Shown in pieces: positions 1 to 7,643 of a stretch of DNA of 9,808 nucleotides. The position numbers and the translations under genes are program-made. Every line of letters begins with the position of its first letter. Within the stretch, counting starts at the first letter, position 1. The DNA comes from Gammaproteobacteria bacterium (GTDB lineage: Bacteria; Pseudomonadota; Gammaproteobacteria; DSM-16500). A model generated the notes under the pieces. The model was not told where the DNA came from. It searched no databases and was given only the letters and a program-made list of their open reading frames with translations. The stretch is from assembly GCA_004322325.1 (NCBI GenBank), contig SCTP01000032.1, forward strand, positions 1 to 9,808, read 5' to 3'.

Positions 1-853
1 CATTAAACAACAAGCCTTATGCCCATTTAAAGCCTTTGCTGAATGGCGACTACACGCGCATGAATTGGAAAAAACCTCTCCAGGATTACGGACAAAAGAT
101 CGTGGTAACATTGTTCATAAAACACTTGAACTATTATGGGCGCAACTTCGTGATCATGCCTCTTTAGTTGCTATGGGATGGACTGAATTAGATACCCTCA
201 TTTACCAAAGCATAGAAGAAGCATTTAACTTACCATCTAACTCCCGTAGCACCTATAAACAATATATTACCCTTGAAAAACAGCGTATTCATAAATTAAT
301 TTCCCAATGGCTGCAAATTGAAAAAGAGCGTACACCGTTTAAAGTAATCACTCATGAAAAAGCGGCACAGATTACACTTAATCAATTAAGTCTTTCTATC
401 CGCATTGATCGAATCGATGAATTACCAGATGGAAAAAAATTAATTATTGATTATAAGACAGGTAAAAATAATGAAATCAGCAGTTGGTTAGGAGAGCGTC
501 CTGAAGAACCACAATTGCCATTGTATTCTTTACTCGATCCTCACAATACCGTAGGAATCACTTTTGCTCAAATTGCGCCAGGAGAACACGGTTTTAAAGG
601 TATTAGCCGCTATTCGTTAGACATTGCAGGAATCAAGTTAGTGTCTGAAATTAAAAAAATAACGGCGTTATCCTGGGAAGAGCAACTAACACAATGGAAG
701 ACTATTTTAACACAATTAAGCAATGATTTTTGTCAAGGCATCGCAAAAGTAGACCCTAAAGACATGGTAAAAACGTGTCTCTGGTGTACCTTGAAACCTC
801 TTTGCAGAATTAACGAAGAAATCATGTATGACGCAGACAACTCATTTAATTGA
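1..853 (+). CDS. AddB-like PD-(D/E)XK nuclease, C-terminal part (5' truncated by window edge)
   Basis: Reading is open from position 2 with no upstream stop, so the visible 283 residues are the end of a longer protein; a TTG at 65 lies inside the conserved domain and is not a start. The segment matches the nuclease domain of AddB-like proteins (the 'probable DNA repair protein' family, usually about 900 aa). Visible landmarks: Cys7 in CPFKAF, His-containing GNIVHKTLEL near residue 35-45, the catalytic stretch RIDRID followed by IIDYKTG (Asp-x-Lys), the PQLPLY motif (Gln-x3-Tyr type), and a C-terminal CLWCTLKPLC (C259, C262, C268). Cys7 plus the CxxCx5C trio is the arrangement that binds a 4Fe-4S cluster in AddB. 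It would act with the downstream helicase in trimming broken DNA ends for recombination. The 26-bp overlap with that gene supports translational coupling. All key residues are present, so nothing suggests decay. Confidence 0.9.
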   Translation, partial: IKQQALCPFKAFAEWRLHAHELEKTSPGLRTKDRGNIVHKTLELLWAQLRDHASLVAMGWTELDTLIYQSIEEAFNLPSNSRSTYKQYITLEKQRIHKLISQWLQIEKERTPFKVITHEKAAQITLNQLSLSIRIDRIDELPDGKKLIIDYKTGKNNEISSWLGERPEEPQLPLYSLLDPHNTVGITFAQIAPGEHGFKGISRYSLDIAGIKLVSEIKKITALSWEEQLTQWKTILTQLSNDFCQGIAKVDPKDMVKTCLWCTLKPLCRINEEIMYDADNSFN

Positions 854-3800
854 ACAAGACAAGAAACATCGACAGCTCGCTTTAGACCCTCGCCAATCTT
901 TTATTGTTCAAGCACCAGCCGGCTCAGGTAAAACGGAGTTATTAATTCAGCGCTTTTTAACATTATTAACTCAAGTAAAAATTCCTGAAGAAATTTTAGC
1001 AATTACCTTTACCAAAAAAGCAGCCAATGAAATGCGTTCACGTATTATTAAAGCTTTAAAACAAGCTGAGCATGAGGCAGAACCAGAATCAGCCCATGCC
1101 AAACAAACGTGGAAATTGGCAAGACAAGTGCTGCAACGAGATCAACAGCAGCGTTGGCATTTGATTAATAATCCTAATCAGTTACGTATTCAAACCATTG
1201 ATTCACTCTGTGCTTACCTCACCCGGCAATTACCTCTCCTTTCACATTTTGGCTCCCAACCAGATATCGCGGATCATCCGGTTTTTCTTTATCGTGAAGC
1301 CGTGCAAGAAGTGTTAATGCATGTGGAAGAGAATCTAGAATGGTCGCCAGCGATTTCACAATTATTGTTACATTTGGATAATGATTTAAACAAATTACAT
1401 GATTTATTGGTCAGCCTCCTTGCAAAGCGCGATCAATGGGTTTCTTATATTCAGCTAGACACGAGTGATCATGAAATTAAAAAGCGGCTTGAGCATCATC
1501 TTGCTTTAGTGATTTCAACAAGTATCCAGACGCTGCGTGAAAAATTCCCTGCCGATCTGCCCCATCCCCAATCGGCAGATAAAGCTGAATGGCTGGCTTT
1601 TGCTGAATCACTATTAACGAAAAATTTTACTTGGCGCAAGCGTGTGCCTAATCAATCAACGTTAATGACTATGCTAAATAAATTAAGTGAGAGAGAAGAC
1701 ATCCGATTAGCCTTAACTGATTTGTTTTTTCTTCCTGAGCCATGCTACCAAGAGGCACAATGGCAAATATTAAAAGCATTACTGATGGTATTAAAAGTCG
1801 TTGCTGCGCAATTACGCGTGACCTTTCAGCAGCACGGTCAAATTGATTTTATCGAAAATGCTCAGGCCGCTTTATTAGCATTAGGCAATGATGAGAATCC
1901 TACTGATCTTGCTTTAGCATTAGACTATCAAATTAAACATATTTTAGTCGATGAATTTCAAGATACGGCTTTCACACAGTATCAATTACTTGAAAAATTA
2001 ATTATGGGATGGGAAACGGGCGATGGTCGCACTTTGTTTGTGGTAGGCGACCCTATGCAATCGATTTATCGATTTCGTGAAGCTGAAGTAGGGTTATTTA
2101 TTCGCATGTGCAAAAATGGCTTGGGCCATATTAAACTCACACCATTAACATTGGCAGTTAATTTTCGTTCAACAGCGAAAATTGTCGAATGGAATAACGC
2201 ACATTTTCAGCATATTTTTCCTCCTTCTAATGATATCGCGAGCGGTGCTGTAGCATATAGTCCTAGTGTGTCGCCGCAGAGCAAGGCTGACGATCATTCA
2301 GCAATTGAAATAAAAGGTTTTTTTGATGAAGTAGGACAAGCACAGGCCAATCACATTGTGGCGCTCGTGCAAGAGACAAAGAAAAATCATCCAGATGAAA
2401 AAATTGCTATCTTAGTGAGATCGCGCTCTTATTTGGAATCTATTATTCCAGCCTTAAAAAAAGCGAACATTTCTTATCGAGCAGTTGATATTGATTCACT
2501 TGCGTCACGACAAAGTATTCAAGATTTATTATCGCTCACTTGCGCTTTATTGCATCCTGCTGATCGCATCGCATGGTTAGCCATTTTACGTGCACCTTGG
2601 TGTGGCTTAACATTGGCTGATTTATTAATCATCGCTGGTAAAGATCCTTATGCCACTATCTGGGAACAATTAAACCGGGATAGCATTCGTTCACAGCTTA
2701 GTGCAGATGGACAGCAACGAGTAAATAAAATTTTGCCGATATTAAGAAACAAAATAGCAGAACGTGAGCGTGAGAATTTACGAGCATGGGTAGAGAATAC
2801 ATGGTTGCTGTTAGGCGGGCCTGCATGTTTATCTCATGAGGATGATATGAATGATGCGAAAGCTTACTTTGAGTTGTTAGAAGAATTTAGTCAGCGCCAT
2901 CCTATTATTAACTTAGACAAGTTAAAAGAAAAAATGGAACAGTTATATGCGTCTGCACAACAAGATGAAACCACGCTGCAAATTATGACGATCCATACTG
3001 CGAAAGGCCTTGAATTTGATACCGTCATTTTGCCACACTTAGGTCGCAAGATTCCGAGTGATGATAAATCACTTTTATCATGGATGGAACAGCCCCTAAC
3101 GGATGATCAAGTAGCTTTATTACTTGCTCCTATTCATGCAACAGGACATGATTCAGATGCTACTTATGAATATATTCACCGCCAACAGCGCATTAAATCG
3201 AAATATGAAACGGATCGATTATTATATGTAGCAACCACTCGAGCTAAAAAACGATTGTATTTATTTTTCGATGCAGTAAAAAAAGATAATGGTGATATTA
3301 AGGTTGAATCGGGTAGTTTTTTAGAGAAGCTGTGGCCGTTGTTGGATCATAAGTTATTAGCGCAGGAGATTCCCACGTCGCCCTCTGGGCTCCTTGGAAT
3401 GACAGGTCCTCGATATATGCAACGGATTAGTTCTTCGTGGCATAATCCATTTCAAGCTATGCACCATACCACCATTGCATTTCATGCTAAACAAAACGGC
3501 TTTCAACTCACCGATCATACTTCCAGATTAATTGGTACTGTCACCCACCGTATTTTGCAGCAGGTAGCTAATGCTGGAATAGATTGGTGGAAAAAAAATA
3601 ATAAAGATAATCAGTTACGCTATATTCATCAACAACTACTCCAAGCAGGGTTATTACCGCAGCAATTAGAAAATTCAAGCCGAGCTATTCAAACCATGAT
3701 CGACAAGGTGATAAAAGACGCACGCGGCGCGTGGATTTTATCCCCACATGCTGAGGCTGCCTGTGAATTTGCTATTTCGGCCGTGATAGAAGGGAAAGTG

Positions 3801-4004
3801 GAAAATTTGGTTATCGACAGAACTTTTATTGATGATGGTATTCGCTGGATTATTGATTATAAAACGACGACATTCTTGTCAGAAGAAAAATATTTAGAAA
3901 AAATGCAACAATATTATCGGGCGATGCAATTAATGGATGATCGCCCGATTCGGTTGGGGTTGTATTTTCCTGCTCTGTTAGAATGGAAAGAACTAACCAT
4001 TTAG
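828..4004 (+). CDS. UvrD/AddA-like helicase-nuclease for double-strand-break repair
   Basis: Complete 1058-aa superfamily 1 helicase with a C-terminal RecB-type nuclease, the usual partner of the AddB-like protein encoded upstream. Helicase motifs in order: Walker A APAGSGKT (29-36), motif Ia AITFTKKAANEM (58-69), Walker B DEFQDT (375-380), motif III VVGDPMQSIYRF (405-416), NFRST (445-449), motif V TIHTAKGLEFD (721-731), and motif VI around DRLLYVATTRAKKRL (796-810). The nuclease domain shows His907 in GTVTHRIL, Asp997 in VIDRTF and Asp1010-Tyr-Lys1012 in IIDYKT. In the last motif the usual Gln of Gln-x3-Tyr appears to be Lys1025, with Tyr1029 retained. The start ATG at 828 lies 23 codons before Walker A's conserved lead-in, which is normal for the family, and overlaps the upstream gene by 26 bp. 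The role is ATP-driven unwinding and degradation of DNA ends. The stop overlaps the convergent dehydrogenase stop. Confidence 0.95.
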   Translation: MTQTTHLIEQDKKHRQLALDPRQSFIVQAPAGSGKTELLIQRFLTLLTQVKIPEEILAITFTKKAANEMRSRIIKALKQAEHEAEPESAHAKQTWKLARQVLQRDQQQRWHLINNPNQLRIQTIDSLCAYLTRQLPLLSHFGSQPDIADHPVFLYREAVQEVLMHVEENLEWSPAISQLLLHLDNDLNKLHDLLVSLLAKRDQWVSYIQLDTSDHEIKKRLEHHLALVISTSIQTLREKFPADLPHPQSADKAEWLAFAESLLTKNFTWRKRVPNQSTLMTMLNKLSEREDIRLALTDLFFLPEPCYQEAQWQILKALLMVLKVVAAQLRVTFQQHGQIDFIENAQAALLALGNDENPTDLALALDYQIKHILVDEFQDTAFTQYQLLEKLIMGWETGDGRTLFVVGDPMQSIYRFREAEVGLFIRMCKNGLGHIKLTPLTLAVNFRSTAKIVEWNNAHFQHIFPPSNDIASGAVAYSPSVSPQSKADDHSAIEIKGFFDEVGQAQANHIVALVQETKKNHPDEKIAILVRSRSYLESIIPALKKANISYRAVDIDSLASRQSIQDLLSLTCALLHPADRIAWLAILRAPWCGLTLADLLIIAGKDPYATIWEQLNRDSIRSQLSADGQQRVNKILPILRNKIAERERENLRAWVENTWLLLGGPACLSHEDDMNDAKAYFELLEEFSQRHPIINLDKLKEKMEQLYASAQQDETTLQIMTIHTAKGLEFDTVILPHLGRKIPSDDKSLLSWMEQPLTDDQVALLLAPIHATGHDSDATYEYIHRQQRIKSKYETDRLLYVATTRAKKRLYLFFDAVKKDNGDIKVESGSFLEKLWPLLDHKLLAQEIPTSPSGLLGMTGPRYMQRISSSWHNPFQAMHHTTIAFHAKQNGFQLTDHTSRLIGTVTHRILQQVANAGIDWWKKNNKDNQLRYIHQQLLQAGLLPQQLENSSRAIQTMIDKVIKDARGAWILSPHAEAACEFAISAVIEGKVENLVIDRTFIDDGIRWIIDYKTTTFLSEEKYLEKMQQYYRAMQLMDDRPIRLGLYFPALLEWKELTI

Positions 4005-4822
4005 TCCACAAAAATATCCGGATAAAGCGGCGCAGAGGGGTGCATAGCATATTGATCAAGATTGGTCATACCCTGCTCTTTCAGCACCTTTTCATCAATA
4101 AAGAAATTCCCTGTTACTTTCCGGCTATCGCTGGTCAAAATAATATGTGCTGCATCGGCCATAATCGTAGGCTTTCGACTCGCTTGATAAATTTCCTTCG
4201 GAAAATTGACAGCAATAGCCGCTGTGGCAATGGTCGTTTTCGGCCATAAAGAATTCACTGCGATACCTGCTGCTTTAAATTCTTCTGCCATTCCCAATGT
4301 ACACATACTCATACCATATTTTGACATCGTATAAGCCACATGTTGTTTAAACCATTTAGAATTCATGTTTAATGGCGGAGAGAGATTTAAAATATGGGGA
4401 TTTTTCGCTTTCTTAAGATGCGGGATACATAATTTAGAACACATAAACGTCGCACGGACATTGACTGAAAAAATGAGATCAAAACGTTTCATCTGCATTT
4501 CTTCTGTCGACGATAAATTAATCGCACTGGCATTATTGACTAAAATATCCATTCCACCAAATGTTTCAACTGTTTTTGCAATCGCCTGCGTCACCTGCTC
4601 TTCTTCACGTACATCCACGCACAGTGGCAATGCTTTGCCACCCAACTTTTCCACTTCTTCTGCTACAGTATAAATCGTACCTTCTAATGTTGGATGTGCT
4701 TCTGTCGTTTTCGCGGCAATCACTATTTTTGCTCCATCCCGCGCACAACGCAGAGCAATTTCCCTACCAATTCCACGACTCGCACCCGTAATAAAAATGA
4801 CTTTATCTTTTAAACTTGCCAT
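4001..4822 (-). CDS. HSDL2-like short-chain dehydrogenase/reductase
   Basis: A 273-aa classical SDR with a Rossmann fold and NAD(P)-dependent oxidoreductase chemistry. Visible motifs: cofactor loop TGASRGIG (12-19), NNAS (96-99), Asn121, Ser148 in NLSPPLN, and the catalytic Tyr164-x3-Lys168 in AYTMSKYGMSM. The stretch around Ser148 to Met171 (SPPLNMN, WFKQH, AYTMSKYGMSM) is characteristic of the hydroxysteroid dehydrogenase-like 2 (HSDL2) subfamily. Animal HSDL2 carries an added SCP2 lipid-binding domain that is absent here, as in bacterial members. The physiological substrate is unknown; links to lipid metabolism are inferred from the family only. The start is set at the ATG at 4822 because AAGGAG sits 6 nt upstream; a TTG at 4837 is in frame but would place that Shine-Dalgarno inside the gene. 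It is the last gene of the serC-pilV-pilW-pilX run, 15 nt after pilX. Confidence 0.92.
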   Translation of the reverse strand: MASLKDKVIFITGASRGIGREIALRCARDGAKIVIAAKTTEAHPTLEGTIYTVAEEVEKLGGKALPLCVDVREEEQVTQAIAKTVETFGGMDILVNNASAINLSSTEEMQMKRFDLIFSVNVRATFMCSKLCIPHLKKAKNPHILNLSPPLNMNSKWFKQHVAYTMSKYGMSMCTLGMAEEFKAAGIAVNSLWPKTTIATAAIAVNFPKEIYQASRKPTIMADAAHIILTSDSRKVTGNFFIDEKVLKEQGMTNLDQYAMHPSAPLYPDIFVD

Positions 4823-4828
4823 AACTTG

Positions 4829-4834
4829 CTCCTT
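4829..4834 (-). promoter_or_regulatory. Shine-Dalgarno site of the SDR gene
   Basis: AAGGAG on the minus strand, 6 nt before the ATG at 4822. It falls in the 15-nt gap after the pilX stop and decides the start codon in favour of MASLKDK over the in-frame TTG at 4837. Confidence 0.75.
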
Positions 4835-4837
4835 CAA

Positions 4838-5326
4838 TTAAATTTCCCGCCACATTTGATACCCCGCCACCACATGATGCGGCTGATCACATGATGCCAT
4901 TTCATCACCTTGTGCCAGCGTGCCTTGTAAAAGAATCGTTCCAAAACGCAAACTAACCCGATAATACGCGGCAATTTGGCCTCCTATCACCCCACAAGCA
5001 TCTTTTCCCAGTGATTCCACCACGTAATAATACGGATTTCCTGCTGAATTACCACTACAAGCGTTAGATTGCCACCAATCCATCGTCTGCTTCGCCAACG
5101 CTGATGGTGAGGTAATGGGAATAAAGCAGTTTAATCCATCGATAGTCGTTAAACCATATAAAACTGTTCTAGCGTTATCCACATTTACTTCACGCTGCCA
5201 TTCATCTTGATTCATTTTGATAATAAGCGCTACCGTCGTCAGACCATATAGACCCATCATTGAAAAAATTTGTAAAAAAATCAGAACGACGAATAAAGTA
5301 AAACCTTTTGATTTAGAGAGCGACAT
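4838..5326 (-). CDS. pilX: PilX-like minor type IV pilin
   Basis: A 162-aa protein with a short basic leader (MSLSKSKG), a predicted prepilin cleavage site Gly8|Phe9, and one long hydrophobic helix (about residues 9-37) followed by a polar periplasmic domain. Position +5 of the mature protein is Val13 instead of the Glu found in major pilins; PilX proteins commonly lack that Glu, and this, with the order pilV-pilW-pilX, is the main basis of the call. Four cysteines (67, 90, 111, 146) could form disulfides outside the cytoplasm. Sequence beyond the N-terminal helix is not distinctive to my eye, so family assignment rests on helix type and context. The start overlaps the end of pilW by 14 bp. 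In type IVa pili, PilX helps prime pilus assembly together with PilV, PilW and PilY1; no PilY1 gene is in view. Confidence 0.7.
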   Translation of the reverse strand: MSLSKSKGFTLFVVLIFLQIFSMMGLYGLTTVALIIKMNQDEWQREVNVDNARTVLYGLTTIDGLNCFIPITSPSALAKQTMDWWQSNACSGNSAGNPYYYVVESLGKDACGVIGGQIAAYYRVSLRFGTILLQGTLAQGDEMASCDQPHHVVAGYQMWREI

Positions 5327-6134
5327 AAAGATGCCATGTTTTTTTAAGCGTAGAAGAAACTAAATCCAAATCAATCGCCACTCCTCTGATACGAGACCAA
5401 TCGTCCACTTCACTAGCAGGTACATCGGTTAGCTTTCCATCTTGATAAATCGAATAAGTAAGTTGCATGTGATTAATATTTTCGACCAGCTCTGTATTAC
5501 CATCATTGTTTTTGACAAATAACGAATAAATGGGCGTGCCATTTTTTTCCGTATGATCCGTCTTGGCAATATAATAAGTATTTATCTCGAATGGCCCTAT
5601 TTCCGCATACGCTTCATATTTATTTTGCAAGGGAGAGGTCGTGATAATTTTTTGTGATTGCTGAGAAGAAGAAACACTTTCTGCTTGAAAAATTTCCGCC
5701 TTGTTACAATCTGCTATTATCAAAACATCTCCCGCATGAATATTGATTTCTTTACTCACTTCAATCGTCGAAGCATCTTGCATTGTTTTGAGAATGACAT
5801 TTGGAAAGACCAGATGTCTAACGGTAAACTGTGTATCGCTTCCTGTAAGTTTATTTTGCGGAGTAATAGCGTAGCTAGATGAATAAGAAGCGATGGGAAA
5901 ATCGTTGGTTAGCCGAGCACAGCCAATATACCCTGCTTGCTGAATATCGGATTTTAAAAAATTCGTTGCTAATTTTGCATTATCCTGCAAATGATTAAGT
6001 GCATCTTGTAAACGATAGCCGCGCTGGCTTGAAAGGTAAATTTCCACCAACGAACTAATGAGTAATAAACCAATCACAACCGCCACCATCAGTTCAATCA
6101 GTGTTTCGCCTTTTATATTTTTATTGATAAACAT
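5313..6134 (-). CDS. pilW: PilW-like minor type IV pilin
   Basis: A 273-aa minor pilin. The N-terminus reads leader MFINKNIKG, then ETLIELMVAVVIGLLL: cleavage would be after Gly9, Glu14 is the conserved +5 Glu, and residues about 10-33 form the assembly helix. The mature first residue is Glu10, where Phe or Met is normal. Downstream, YLSSQRGYRLQDALNHLQDN and the IQQAGYIGC segment (Cys72) match the signature of PilW proteins, in which a run of LQ/LQxN residues precedes DIxxAGYxGC. A second cysteine, Cys143, may pair with Cys72. It would sit in the inner membrane before PilD processing and join the tip/priming complex of type IV pili. It is slightly shorter than many PilW proteins. Its first codons overlap the end of pilV by 22 bp, and its end overlaps pilX by 14 bp, so coupling is likely. 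Confidence 0.85.
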   Translation of the reverse strand: MFINKNIKGETLIELMVAVVIGLLLISSLVEIYLSSQRGYRLQDALNHLQDNAKLATNFLKSDIQQAGYIGCARLTNDFPIASYSSSYAITPQNKLTGSDTQFTVRHLVFPNVILKTMQDASTIEVSKEINIHAGDVLIIADCNKAEIFQAESVSSSQQSQKIITTSPLQNKYEAYAEIGPFEINTYYIAKTDHTEKNGTPIYSLFVKNNDGNTELVENINHMQLTYSIYQDGKLTDVPASEVDDWSRIRGVAIDLDLVSSTLKKTWHLYVAL

Positions 6135-6457
6135 CCTGATTGACCTACCGTGTTTTTACTACATTGCTGTTCTGTCATCTGTCCCCAAAAAATAGAGACT
6201 ACATTATCTTGAATCGTTCCCCAGCCTTGCGGCAAAACTTGTTGATTTTGCTGATTCCATGCCTGCAATGCATCATTATTATTGCCATCCCCCAAGGCAC
6301 GAAGACGTTCTGTCATCACATCCAACTGTTGTGTTGCAACGCTAAAATAATAAGCCGCCTTGGCTTTTTGCAAGGCGGTCACTTGCATAGCATCAAATCC
6401 CAACAACATGAGCGATAAAATGAGAAGACTAACAAGAATCTCAATCAGATTACCCAT
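6113..6457 (-). CDS. pilV: PilV-like minor type IV pilin, short
   Basis: From the ATG at 6457 this is 114 aa, beginning MGNLIEILVSLLILSLMLLG, which resembles the PilV N-terminal helix (normally GFSLIEVLVALVILSxGLLG). The body is short compared with the usual 150 or more residues, but contains PilV-like features: AYYFSVATQQLDVMTERLRAL (residues 35-55) and a C-terminal cysteine pair (C99, C109). The start is uncertain. The ATG overlaps the serC stop in an ATGGGTAA arrangement typical of coupled genes, but leaves only a two-residue leader. A TTG at 6469 would give a six-residue leader (MSSEMG). In either case Asn follows the Gly and the conserved Glu is at +4 instead of +5, which is odd for a prepilin. 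The reading frame stays open upstream to 6547 inside serC, but that stretch is serC coding. Likely role: priming of type IV pilus assembly with PilW and PilX. Confidence 0.72.
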   Translation of the reverse strand: MGNLIEILVSLLILSLMLLGFDAMQVTALQKAKAAYYFSVATQQLDVMTERLRALGDGNNNDALQAWNQQNQQVLPQGWGTIQDNVVSIFWGQMTEQQCSKNTVGQSGCLSIKI

Positions 6458-7538
6458 TTCGCTTGACAAAATCCGCCATAAAATTAACGAGCAAATCCAC
6501 CCCTTCTTCTGGCACAGCATTATAAATGCTAGCACGCACACCACCACTCACACGATGACCACGCAAATTCATTAATCCTTGTCTTTCTGCGCCTTCTAAA
6601 AATAACGGCGTCAGTTTTTCATCATGCAAATAAAACATCACATTTTCCATTGAACGATAATCAGGCTCGACGCGGCAGAGATAAAAATCTTTATGTTGAT
6701 TGATCATAGCGTAAAGTTTTTTAGCTTTGCGTTGATTAACTTCATAAATCGCTTTCACGCCACCTTGACGCTTCAGCCAAGCTAGTACTAAGCCGGCAAT
6801 ATACCAACTGTAAGTTGGCGGCGTGTTATAAAATGAATGATGCTCTGTTTGCGTCTTATAAGAATAGAGCGTAGGAGTATAAGGCAAGGGATCTTTGATC
6901 AAATCCTCGCGGAGGATGACAATCGTCACTCCTGCTTGACCAACGTTTTTCTGCGCACCTGCATAAATAATCCCATAATCACTGACATTAATAGGCGAAG
7001 ACAAAATATTAGAAGTCATATCTGCCACCAGTGGCACATCACCTGTTTGAGGTACCCAATGGAATTCAATGCCATCGATCGTTTCATTTGGTGTGTAATG
7101 CACATACGCTGCCTCTTTTGTTAACGACCAATGTTCTTGCGTCGGAACATACGCCAAATGATTACGGTGTTCAGTATGAGCAGCGATATTAACCGTGCCA
7201 TAGCGTTTCGCTTCCGCCACGGCTTTTTTAGACCAGACACCGGTTTCAATATAATCGGCGACTTTCTTTTCGCCAAACAAATTCAATGGCACCATGGCAA
7301 ATTGTGTAGTCGCGCCACCTGCGAGAAAAAGAACGTGATAATTTTTCGGGATTTCCATCAATTCCCGCAAATCTGCTTCTGCTTGCTCTGCCACTTCTTT
7401 AAATTCATGCCCACGATGCCCAAGCTCCATAATAGACATACCGGTACCCTGCCAATCGAGCATTTCAGCCTGAGCTTGCTTTAAAACTTCTTCTGGCACC
7501 ATCGCTGGACCAGCGTTGAAATTGTATACCTTGCGCAT
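6450..7538 (-). CDS. serC: Phosphoserine aminotransferase SerC
   Basis: Complete 362-aa class V aminotransferase, the same length as E. coli SerC. It converts 3-phosphohydroxypyruvate and glutamate to phosphoserine and 2-oxoglutarate in serine biosynthesis, and in many gammaproteobacteria also serves the pyridoxal phosphate pathway. Visible signatures: N-terminal YNFNAGPAMVP, the phosphate-binding GGATTQF (about 74-80), ADMTSN (172-177), the PLP-binding Lys197 in YAGAQKNVGQAG, the HHSFYNTPPTYSWY segment, and C-terminal GLMNLRGHRVSGGVRASIYNA. The start is set at the ATG at 7538 (MRKVYNF), which has AAGGA 8 nt upstream; the ATG at 7547 touches that Shine-Dalgarno and would add three residues not expected in the family. 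It is the first gene of a minus-strand run leading into pilV, with the pilV start inside its last codons. Confidence 0.97.
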   Translation of the reverse strand: MRKVYNFNAGPAMVPEEVLKQAQAEMLDWQGTGMSIMELGHRGHEFKEVAEQAEADLRELMEIPKNYHVLFLAGGATTQFAMVPLNLFGEKKVADYIETGVWSKKAVAEAKRYGTVNIAAHTEHRNHLAYVPTQEHWSLTKEAAYVHYTPNETIDGIEFHWVPQTGDVPLVADMTSNILSSPINVSDYGIIYAGAQKNVGQAGVTIVILREDLIKDPLPYTPTLYSYKTQTEHHSFYNTPPTYSWYIAGLVLAWLKRQGGVKAIYEVNQRKAKKLYAMINQHKDFYLCRVEPDYRSMENVMFYLHDEKLTPLFLEGAERQGLMNLRGHRVSGGVRASIYNAVPEEGVDLLVNFMADFVKRNG

Positions 7539-7546
7539 TGCCTTCA

Positions 7547-7551
7547 TCCTT
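7547..7551 (-). promoter_or_regulatory. Shine-Dalgarno site of serC
   Basis: AAGGA on the minus strand with 8 nt to the ATG at 7538. The spacing supports that ATG over the one at 7547, which overlaps the last base of the site. Confidence 0.6.
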
Positions 7552-7643
7552 TTTGTTCTAGTGACTTGAGGTGCTTATCCTAGCAATTCTTATAAAGCTT
7601 CGCTATCATGATTGTGATTAAAAATAAATAGAGAGAGTGTATT
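7548..7643. promoter_or_regulatory. Divergent intergenic region between serC and marC, candidate promoters
   Basis: These 96 bp are AT-rich and must hold the start signals of both divergent genes. Candidate -10 elements are TATAAG for serC (minus strand, 7594-7589) and TATCAT for marC (plus strand, 7604-7609). Neither has a convincing -35 hexamer at 17 bp, so I propose the region and not exact promoters. A small palindrome ATCATGAT at 7605-7612 overlaps the marC candidate -10. No terminator or RNA gene is visible. Confidence 0.4.

Noticed and set aside
65..67. TTG at 65 as the start of the nuclease gene
   Set aside because: The frame is open to position 2 and the upstream codons encode the conserved CPFKAFAEWRL segment including the Fe-S cysteine, so the gene begins before the window.
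6458..6547. Upstream extension of pilV to 6547
   Set aside because: The extra 30 codons are the serC 3' coding region in another frame and would place a cysteine-rich non-leader before the pilin helix.
7131..7484. Open frame of about 117 codons on the plus strand opposite serC
   Set aside because: Antisense shadow of SerC with no domain; the cysteine- and histidine-rich look comes from reversed codons.
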